Source of the DNA: Bacteroides sp. CAG:709
GTDB taxonomy: Bacteria > Bacteroidota > Bacteroidia > Bacteroidales > UBA932
Direction of reading: 5' to 3'
Length of the DNA stretch: 27,967 nucleotides
Assembly: GCA_000434935.1 (NCBI GenBank)
Contig: FR882209.1
Span: 35,022-62,988, forward strand
Numbering within the stretch: position 1 is the stretch's first letter; each line of letters opens with the position of its first letter. The notes under the pieces were generated by a model. That model saw only the letters and a program-made list of their open reading frames with translations, was not told the DNA's origin and searched no databases. Shown in pieces: positions 21,866 to 27,967 of the stretch. The position numbers and the translations under genes are program-made.

Positions 21866-23440
21866 CTAATTCACCGCAGCCTTCACGACATTGTCAATGT
21901 CAAGATATATCTTGTAGAAGGCATTTTCACCTAGTTTCGAGTATCTTCCGATGAGGGCCCGTATCTGCGGGAGCATATATGGGGCCGTCTTTTCCCACTC
22001 ACCCGGCGCTGCGACTATACCGTCAACTGAAGCCGCATAAGATTGGAATCTTCTGGAAATGTCAAGCCCGTCCAGGAAGGAATTCAACTTGGCGAAATCA
22101 TCTATCGCACTGAGCTGCTTGCCATATTTGTCGAAAATCGAAGATGCAAAACGCATCTGGCTAGCCTTCCTGTTACATTTCAGAAAGTATTTCGTGGCCG
22201 CTGTGGTATCCATCGGAACGAAAACATCCGGCACGATACCGCCACCGCCATAGACAGGACGACCTGATACGGTATGATAGATTTCCGTGCTGTCTATACG
22301 GATGCTGTCCTTGTCGAACATCTCGCCATCAGCGTATCTCTTATAAATATCATATTGGTAATCATCCGAATATGGCTTCTGGATACATCTTCCGGAAGGA
22401 GTATAGAAACGTGCAATCGTCAGCCTTATACCTGAACCGTCGCTGAAGAAACGAGACTCCTGGACAAGGCCCTTTCCATAGGAACGGCGCCCTACGATAG
22501 TACCACGGTCGTTATCCTGCATCGCCCCGGCGAAAATCTCGCTTGATGAAGCAGAGTTTTCATTCATGAGCACGGACAGGCGGACGTCCTTCAGGATTCC
22601 CTTGCCGTCAGCCTTGTAATCTTCACGTTTCTGGTGAAGGCCCTGAAGATAAACTATCTCATCTCCCTTTTCGAGGAACATGTCGGACAGCAGAAGTGCC
22701 TGATCAAGATAGCCTCCGGAATTGTCACGCAAGTCGAAAACCAGATGCTTCATATTATTGTCAAGAAGTTTCCCGGCAGCTGCTGAAACCTCCACGAAAG
22801 TCGTGCGGGAGAACTTGGAAAGACGGATGTAGCCGGTGGTGTCATTGATCATGAATGCCGCATCCACGCAATGCATAGGGATTTTCCCGCGCTTTATATT
22901 GAAAGGAATCTTCTCCTTTCCCCTCTTCACGAGAATCCCGACCTCTGTTCCGGCACGTCCCTTCATGCGGCGCACCATGCTGTCCTGCGGAAATTTGACG
23001 CCAGCAATATTGCATGAGTCCACTTTCAGGATACGGTCTCCAGGCTGGAGTCCGACTTTTTCAGAAGGACCGCCCGGGATGACTTCCAGGACAATCGCCG
23101 TGTCATTAGGGACATTGAACTGTATGCCGATACCATCGAAATTGCCGGCCAGTTCGGTCTGCGATTTCTCCAGTTCCACCGGCGGCAGATAAACGGAATG
23201 CGGGTCAAGCGCTGCCAATGAAGCTACTACAGCCGCGTCGGTCACTTTCTTCACATCCACGGTGTCCACATAACATTTCTGAATTTCCTGTAGGACCAGA
23301 TTCAGCTTTCTCCAATTGTTATAGTTGCCGGACATGCGCGCCGGCTTGCCGATAACCGTAAAAAACAATACCGTACCCAGAATTCCCAAAACAATTCCGA
23401 GCACGGCAGCTAAAGTACTTGACTTGTCTCTTTCAGTCAT
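21866..23440 (-). CDS. ctpA: Carboxyl-terminal processing protease, S41 family
   Basis: The 524-residue protein has a membrane anchor at about 9-30. A PDZ domain spans about 95-175 (FDGIGIQFNV, then GLQPGDRILKV). The S41 core follows, with the nucleophile Ser298 in NENSASSSEIFAGA and Lys323 in GRRSYGKGLVQ, the 25-residue spacing expected of the Ser-Lys pair. The remaining 150 residues are less conserved. It should act in the periplasm on C-terminal ends of proteins. It is the last gene of the minus-strand unit, 12 bases after the dCMP deaminase. The gene symbol stands for the family; a more exact name is not possible. Confidence 0.93.
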   Translation of the reverse strand: MTERDKSSTLAAVLGIVLGILGTVLFFTVIGKPARMSGNYNNWRKLNLVLQEIQKCYVDTVDVKKVTDAAVVASLAALDPHSVYLPPVELEKSQTELAGNFDGIGIQFNVPNDTAIVLEVIPGGPSEKVGLQPGDRILKVDSCNIAGVKFPQDSMVRRMKGRAGTEVGILVKRGKEKIPFNIKRGKIPMHCVDAAFMINDTTGYIRLSKFSRTTFVEVSAAAGKLLDNNMKHLVFDLRDNSGGYLDQALLLSDMFLEKGDEIVYLQGLHQKREDYKADGKGILKDVRLSVLMNENSASSSEIFAGAMQDNDRGTIVGRRSYGKGLVQESRFFSDGSGIRLTIARFYTPSGRCIQKPYSDDYQYDIYKRYADGEMFDKDSIRIDSTEIYHTVSGRPVYGGGGIVPDVFVPMDTTAATKYFLKCNRKASQMRFASSIFDKYGKQLSAIDDFAKLNSFLDGLDISRRFQSYAASVDGIVAAPGEWEKTAPYMLPQIRALIGRYSKLGENAFYKIYLDIDNVVKAAVN

Positions 23441-23452
23441 AAAAAATATTCA

Positions 23453-23863
23453 TTAATCGACGTCTACCTGTTCAACTTCTATGCCTGCCTTGCGAAGCAG
23501 ATCCGGGCCATCCTGCAATCGGTATTCATCACGATACACGACACGCTTGATACCAGCCTGAATGATGAGTTTCGAACATTCAATGCAAGGAGACGCTGTC
23601 ACATACAAGGTGGCACTCTCGCTGCTGTTTCCGGATTTGGCAACTTTCGTGATGGCATTGGCCTCGGCATGAAGCACATACGGCTTCGTGACACCGTTCT
23701 CGTCTTCGCAAATGTTTTCAAAACCGGACGGGGTTCCATTGTACCCGTCCGAGATGATCATATTGTTCTTGACAATGAGGGCGCCCACCTTGCGTCGCTT
23801 GCAATATGAGTTCTCCGCCCAAATTTCCGCCATCTTCAGATAGCTTCGATCAAATTTCTGCAT
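23453..23863 (-). CDS. dCMP/cytidine-type deaminase (ComEB family)
   Basis: The 136-residue protein contains the zinc site of the cytidine/deoxycytidylate deaminase fold: His65-Ala-Glu67 in LHAEANAI and Cys93/Cys96 in SPCIEC. CKRRKVGALIVKN (21-33) and GYNGTPSGFENI (40-51) match the dCMP deaminase family. It would turn dCMP into dUMP for thymidylate synthesis. It sits nine bases after the acyl-CoA synthetase stop and twelve before the protease start. The pairing with a C-terminal protease recurs in Bacteroidales, as I recall. Members of this family are sometimes called ComEB, a name that does not imply a role in competence. Confidence 0.93.
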   Translation of the reverse strand: MQKFDRSYLKMAEIWAENSYCKRRKVGALIVKNNMIISDGYNGTPSGFENICEDENGVTKPYVLHAEANAITKVAKSGNSSESATLYVTASPCIECSKLIIQAGIKRVVYRDEYRLQDGPDLLRKAGIEVEQVDVD

Positions 23864-23872
23864 ATCAATGCT

Positions 23873-25528
23873 TTAGTTTCTCTGGTAAAGATAACGTTTG
23901 ATGCTACGTTTCGGAGTACGCTCGAAATCTTCCGGCAGGAACTCTATCTTGGCGATCTTGGCGTAGTTAGGAATCTGCTTGTTGATTTCAGGGAGAGTTT
24001 CCTGTATCTTGGCTTCCAATGCCTCTTTGCTGAGGCCGTCCAATTCTGCCTGATGATAGTCCGGGTAGATGAGGGATACGAGTGTTCCATGGTCTTCAAT
24101 CACCAGAGAATCAACGACATAGGTAACATTGTTTACCACGCCCTCGATTTCCTCAGGATAGATGTTCTGTCCTGAAGGGCCGAGAATCATGCACTTGGAA
24201 CGTCCTTTAAGGAAGAGAAAACCTTCCTTGTCCATAACTCCCATGTCTCCGGTGTGGAACCATCCGTCCTTGTCGAAGACACTGGCTGTTGCCTCATCAT
24301 TCTTGTAATATCCGAGGAACACATTGGCACCTTTCACGAGCACCTCGCCAGGGATGTTTTCAGGATCCGGGGAATCAATCTTGATTTCCATATTCATTAC
24401 GGCACGTCCGCAAGAATAAAGCTTGGCATCTTTCCAGTCCACGTATCCGATAATCGGAGCACACTCGGTCATACCATAACCGACAGTCAGCGGGAATCCT
24501 ATCTTATGGAAGAAACGCTCAACCTCCGGATTGAAGGCTGCGCCGCCGATGATGACCTCATAGAAACGACCTCCGAAAGCATTGACAAGCTCATTGAGAA
24601 TCTTCTTCTGAATCACCTTGTCAATGATAGGCAGGTTCATAATCATCTTGTTACGGTCGAGAATCGGCTTGAGCTTGGACTTGTATACCTTCTCGATGAT
24701 GAGCGGTACCGCAATGATGACGCTAGGCTTGATGTCGGCAAATGCCTGCATGATGATCTTCGGGCTAGGCACACGTGTAAGGAAGTGTACATGGGCGCCG
24801 ATGGTCATCTCGAAAAGGAATTCGAACATCATTCCGTACATGTGGGCTGACGGCAGCATTGACACTACATCAGCGGTATTGTCGAGCTGCGGCATCGCCT
24901 GGACATGGGCGAATTCGATATTGGAATAGAGTGCGCGGTACGGAACCATCACGCCCTTTGAGAAACCGGAAGTGCCTGAAGTATAATTGATAAGCGCGAG
25001 TTCCTCCGGACTGTCCTCATAGTAATTCAAATCTTCCGGGCCGAAATTGTTCGGATATTTATGTCCGAAGCTTTCATTCAGATGCTCGCGGATCTGGGAC
25101 ATTTCCTCGGTCTTCGAATAAAGGAAACCGAAAGTATTGATCTGGACAACCACATAGAGTCCAGGCATTTCCGCCTCGGAAAGGTTTTCCCATATGACAT
25201 CGTCCACGAACAGCACCTTAGCTTCCGAGTGGTTCACGAGGTAATGGATATTACCCGGCTTGAACTCGTGAAGAATCGGCACAGGAACCGCACCGTATGT
25301 CAATGCAGCGAGGAAGCTGACACCCCAGTTGGCCTGGTTTCTAGAACAAATGGCTACCTTGTCACCCTTTACCAGACCGCATTGCTCGAAAGCGATATGA
25401 AGTTTGGCAATACGCCTTGCGACGTCCCTGTAGGCCAGATCCTGACCCTTGTAGTTCGACAATGCCGGACGATTCCAGTTTTTCCTGAAACTCTCTTCAA
25501 GGAGTTTGTTTACTGAATGAAATTCCAT
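23873..25528 (-). CDS. AMP-binding acyl-CoA synthetase (long-chain fatty acid CoA ligase type)
   Basis: This 551-residue protein belongs to the adenylate-forming superfamily. The motifs run in order: YTSGTSGFSKG (182-192, phosphate loop), YGMTECAPI near 349-357, GWFHTGDMG near 419-427, KGRSKCMILGPSGQNIYPEE (about 437-456) and the C-terminal Lys motif in RTPKRSIKRYLY at the end. It has no signal peptide. It should activate a fatty or related acid with ATP and join it to CoA. The acid chain length cannot be read. It is the second gene of the unit, 13 bases after the 735-residue protein and nine before the deaminase. A FadD-type name would be reasonable but is not proven. Confidence 0.9.
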   Translation of the reverse strand: MEFHSVNKLLEESFRKNWNRPALSNYKGQDLAYRDVARRIAKLHIAFEQCGLVKGDKVAICSRNQANWGVSFLAALTYGAVPVPILHEFKPGNIHYLVNHSEAKVLFVDDVIWENLSEAEMPGLYVVVQINTFGFLYSKTEEMSQIREHLNESFGHKYPNNFGPEDLNYYEDSPEELALINYTSGTSGFSKGVMVPYRALYSNIEFAHVQAMPQLDNTADVVSMLPSAHMYGMMFEFLFEMTIGAHVHFLTRVPSPKIIMQAFADIKPSVIIAVPLIIEKVYKSKLKPILDRNKMIMNLPIIDKVIQKKILNELVNAFGGRFYEVIIGGAAFNPEVERFFHKIGFPLTVGYGMTECAPIIGYVDWKDAKLYSCGRAVMNMEIKIDSPDPENIPGEVLVKGANVFLGYYKNDEATASVFDKDGWFHTGDMGVMDKEGFLFLKGRSKCMILGPSGQNIYPEEIEGVVNNVTYVVDSLVIEDHGTLVSLIYPDYHQAELDGLSKEALEAKIQETLPEINKQIPNYAKIAKIEFLPEDFERTPKRSIKRYLYQRN

Positions 25529-25541
25529 TTTTAATTGATTT

Positions 25542-27749
25542 TCAAAGTTTTAATACACGTTCTTTGCCGTCGTGGCAGAGAGCGGAGACAGAGCCATTGT
25601 CATTAACCTTGATTTTGGCATCAGGGCGGAGCATCTTGTTCCCTCCCGGATTGTAGACAGGGCTTCCGCCGTCAAAACCGTAGATGACGGTCCTGACCGA
25701 TGTCCTGACTACCCAGAACCGCTTCCCCTTGACGCGGAGAAGTTCCGGCAATGACTTGATGGTTTCTTCTGATTTTATGCCTTTCCATGCAGAAGGAGTC
25801 TTCCCATGGAGATCGTACATTCCGATTGTATTGTCCTTGTGCAGGACCATGGCCGTGTAGGCGTGCGCGCCCGAGAAATCGTATGCAGCCGGGCCGATGA
25901 GGACTTCCTTGCCCAATTCCACCGGGAACGGCTTCACGAAACGGCCAAGTCTGTCAATGAGATACAGCTTGGAGCCCGAAGCGAACAGGAATTGTATCTT
26001 GCCGTTTCCGAAGTAGTCGATTTCCGAGACCGCTCCACATATTGGCGTCCCGAACTGGACTCCCCACAATCCTTTACCTTTTTCATCCTTGAGTACCAAC
26101 CAGTTGTTGGATTGCTGCGAGAAAAGATTCGTCTTCCCTGTGGCACAGTTCTTCACCTTGAAAGGTCCGGACGGAACCATGACGACGGTATCCTTTGCCG
26201 CGGCCGGCGCATCTTCATTGATTCCGGTAAATTTCACTTGCAGAGCCTCGATGTTCATAAAGAAAGAGGTCTCGCCGGGCTCGATGGACAGGACCACCGG
26301 AGATGCAGCTGCCGAGCTGTACATCTGGAACACGGTTCCCGAGCTCCGGATCATGCTCCCCGCCCCGGCTTCAGACAGATAGTCCGCAAGTGTCCGGCGC
26401 TTCTCGGCCGTAAACTGTTCCAATGCTGCAGGCGCACCGCATATAAGCCATCCGTCCTTGAATATATAGGTGGAATCCTTAATCGAGAAGATGTTTCCTA
26501 ACAATGTTCCCACAGAGGCAAACAATCCGGATTTCAGCACTTTCCCGTCATATTCCTTCACCGACTTGATTTCACTGCCCCGGAACAATTGTGCAGGATC
26601 ATCCTTTCCGGGCTTCATAAGCAGAACTGATGTTTCACCGCCGGAAACGGACACATTGGCCTTACATATCTCCTTGATTTTAAGAGCATTGACCCAAACA
26701 TCGGGCGCAACGCCGTCATTGATGCGGAACGTTTCGAGCGCGGCATTGTATTTCGGCAGCCGGCCGATGGCATCGATATATTTCTTGTATGCGGTGATAT
26801 ATGATTCGGTGGAGCTGAGCTGAAGCATTGACGCGCTCAATGTGCCGGCAGGGAGGACGGACTTCACCGTGGATGTCCCCGGGGCAATTCCCTTGTACAA
26901 ATTGGAGAAGAATGCCGGGCTTTCGAATGATGCCGATGTTCCGGAAAGGGCAAGCCGTTTATCCGTCATGTCGTTTATCGTGAGCGCGGTCCAGTCGGCA
27001 AAACTTTTCAGGAATCCTGCCTGTCCACGCAATTTCGAAGCAAAGAATGACGAAACAATTTTGCCTGAGTATGAATGATTTACGAATATTGCCGATTCAT
27101 TTCCGACAGATGCAACTGCTGCTGCACATTCTTCGTCTTTCAGCACAGATGTCCCGGATTCAAGATTCCTGCCTGCGGACATCACCAATGTTTCGGAAGG
27201 TGAAAATGCGAGTACCGTTTTCCGTTTCAATGATGGTGCATAATCTCCCGCATTGTCAAAAATCCGATACGCGATGCGGGCAGAGTCAGCGGCACGGACA
27301 ATCGCCCACTCCCCCTTGGTGGAATCTTTCGGAAAACCGGAGGCACTGACTAGCATCAGCGGTACAATGTTCCCGCTATAATGCATTGACACAGCCATTT
27401 CGGAGTTTCTCAATGCCCTGGCTTCATCGCCGACAAGCATTGAAACTCTGGACAGGAATTTCCGGAAATTCGATTTCCCACTGCCGGAAAACATAGAACC
27501 GAACGCCCAGGTGGTGTCTGTCATTACATCGATACCGTCCCTCATCGTGCTGCAATGGAGTATCATCGCGGCATCGGAAGGAATAGCATTCATGACCGGT
27601 CTGGACGAGGCTGCGATTTCATACAATTCGTCGGAGGATGGTGAATTTACAGAGCTTTTTTCCGAATACAACAGCGTTACTGCTCCTGCCACGAGAATGA
27701 CAAGAGCAGAAAGTGCAGATATACAGATTATTAACGTTCTCTTATTCAT
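25542..27749 (-). CDS. Large membrane-anchored protein of unknown function
   Basis: The 735-residue protein has an N-terminal membrane helix at about 6-28 with no lipobox, so it is likely anchored in the inner membrane with most of its mass in the periplasm. The middle, about 50-520, is rich in Ser, Ala and Val without a motif I know; it vaguely recalls DUF3352-type proteins. From about 560 to the end there are repeats of the kind DxxGNGKxxxLxxxGxxLxxxDRxGR and NTIGMYDLHGK, which look like blades of a beta-propeller. It is the first gene of a four-gene unit with the acyl-CoA synthetase, dCMP deaminase and protease. A perfect -7 box lies upstream. Function is unknown. Confidence 0.7.
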   Translation of the reverse strand: MNKRTLIICISALSALVILVAGAVTLLYSEKSSVNSPSSDELYEIAASSRPVMNAIPSDAAMILHCSTMRDGIDVMTDTTWAFGSMFSGSGKSNFRKFLSRVSMLVGDEARALRNSEMAVSMHYSGNIVPLMLVSASGFPKDSTKGEWAIVRAADSARIAYRIFDNAGDYAPSLKRKTVLAFSPSETLVMSAGRNLESGTSVLKDEECAAAVASVGNESAIFVNHSYSGKIVSSFFASKLRGQAGFLKSFADWTALTINDMTDKRLALSGTSASFESPAFFSNLYKGIAPGTSTVKSVLPAGTLSASMLQLSSTESYITAYKKYIDAIGRLPKYNAALETFRINDGVAPDVWVNALKIKEICKANVSVSGGETSVLLMKPGKDDPAQLFRGSEIKSVKEYDGKVLKSGLFASVGTLLGNIFSIKDSTYIFKDGWLICGAPAALEQFTAEKRRTLADYLSEAGAGSMIRSSGTVFQMYSSAAASPVVLSIEPGETSFFMNIEALQVKFTGINEDAPAAAKDTVVMVPSGPFKVKNCATGKTNLFSQQSNNWLVLKDEKGKGLWGVQFGTPICGAVSEIDYFGNGKIQFLFASGSKLYLIDRLGRFVKPFPVELGKEVLIGPAAYDFSGAHAYTAMVLHKDNTIGMYDLHGKTPSAWKGIKSEETIKSLPELLRVKGKRFWVVRTSVRTVIYGFDGGSPVYNPGGNKMLRPDAKIKVNDNGSVSALCHDGKERVLKL

Positions 27750-27782
27750 TTCACCAACTCATTTTTGCGGTAAAGTGCGCCA

Positions 27783-27802
27783 TTATGGGGTGAAACCCAT
27801 AA
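27783..27802 (-). repeat. Inverted repeat in the leader of the 735-residue protein gene
   Basis: TTATGGG (27783-27789) and CCCATAA (27796-27802) are a perfect 7-bp inverted repeat with a six-base loop. It lies right at the predicted transcription start of the minus-strand gene, just after the -7 box, so it could be a 5'-end hairpin or an operator half-site pair. Confidence 0.35.
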
Positions 27803-27806
27803 GATA

Positions 27807-27814
27807 CAAAGATA
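27807..27814 (-). promoter_or_regulatory. -7 promoter box of the four-gene minus-strand unit
   Basis: The minus strand reads TATCTTTG, a perfect TAnnTTTG. No TTTG stands 19-21 bases upstream. The start of transcription would be near 27800, with a leader of about 50 bases before the ATG at 27749. Confidence 0.5.
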
Positions 27815-27933
27815 CACAATATTTTACTTAATGTGTACTTTACTCTTGACGTAATATTCCAAACGGAATTATTTAGCAGAATTTAAGAGTATTTATTCTA
27901 CCTTTTAGACAATTCTGAAGTGATATTTATGAA

Positions 27934-27967
27934 TTACTTGCGAAAGACGATGGATTCTTCGACAGCC
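27934..27967 (-). CDS. Possible C-terminal end of a gene that begins beyond the window
   Basis: On the minus strand the last bases of the window read as ten sense codons (AVEESIVFRK) and then TAA at 27934-27936. The codons are of the kind used by genes here, so this may be the end of a protein. Ten codons are too few to identify it or to rule out chance. The 184 bases between it and the next gene hold the promoter box and inverted repeat noted above and no other gene that I can see. Confidence 0.3.
   Translation of the reverse strand, partial: AVEESIVFRK

Noticed and set aside
27877..27917. CAGAATT / AATTCTG inverted repeat as a terminator
   Set aside because: The arms are only 7 bases, AT-rich and 27 bases apart, with no T tract worth the name.
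27929..27967. Possible start of a plus-strand gene (ATG at 27929) running out of the window
   Set aside because: Thirteen codons (MNYLRKTMDSSTA) with no good promoter; the minus-strand reading ending in TAA at 27934 looks more natural, though neither is sure.

Overview
The window looks like chromosomal core DNA from a member of the Bacteroidota, most likely the order Bacteroidales. The sequence evidence is: promoters of the Bacteroides type (a TTTG box about 20 bp upstream of TAnnTTTG), near absence of Shine-Dalgarno sites, a Porin_10-like outer-membrane protein, an ExbB with an N-terminal signal peptide followed by a four-helix membrane protein and two ExbDs, and a tight pyrE / SRPBCC-protein pair. 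I saw no rRNA, tRNA, IS element, prophage gene, CRISPR array or other sign of an accessory island. Coding density is high. No gene-free gap exceeds 300 bases; the largest gaps (about 125 to 185 bases) hold promoters, terminators and a few inverted repeats, described below.

Layout. (1) 63-4077: a YczE/YitT-type membrane protein on the minus strand, divergent from an M13 metallopeptidase lipoprotein gene that overlaps by one base a LolC/LolE-like FtsX permease gene. (2) 4083-12154, all minus strand: the likely transcription unit pyrE, SRPBCC protein, rRNA cytosine-C5 methyltransferase, TPR protein, then a large porin with its own -7 box and an MltF-type lytic transglycosylase. A Nudix hydrolase gene lies upstream of pyrE. 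(3) 12287-13342: queA with its own promoter and a strong terminator. (4) 13482-16522: dprA, tatD and a type I asparaginase gene. (5) 16649-18973: exbB, a four-helix membrane protein gene, exbD, exbD, ended by a strong terminator. (6) 19087-21840: asnS, udk, tonB from a promoter whose -33 box is part of that terminator's T tract. (7) 21866-27749, minus strand: a 735-residue protein of unknown function, an acyl-CoA synthetase, a dCMP deaminase and a C-terminal processing protease, probably one operon. The right edge may hold the last ten codons of another minus-strand gene.

How the genes fit together. Much of the window serves the envelope: TonB/ExbB/ExbD energise outer-membrane transport, the porin and lytic transglycosylase act on outer membrane and cell wall, the FtsX permease and PepO-like peptidase act in the periplasm or on lipoproteins, and CtpA is a membrane-anchored periplasmic protease. 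The rest is housekeeping: pyrimidine metabolism (pyrE, udk, dCMP deaminase), RNA modification (queA, the RNA methyltransferase), tRNA charging (asnS), DNA uptake/recombination (dprA) and acyl activation.

I do not see a clearly new biological system. The best candidates for new biology are the uncharacterised four-helix protein inside the exb cluster, a perfect 16-bp palindrome between the Nudix gene and queA, possible 5'-end hairpins, and two genes whose -7 box lies only a few bases from the start codon.
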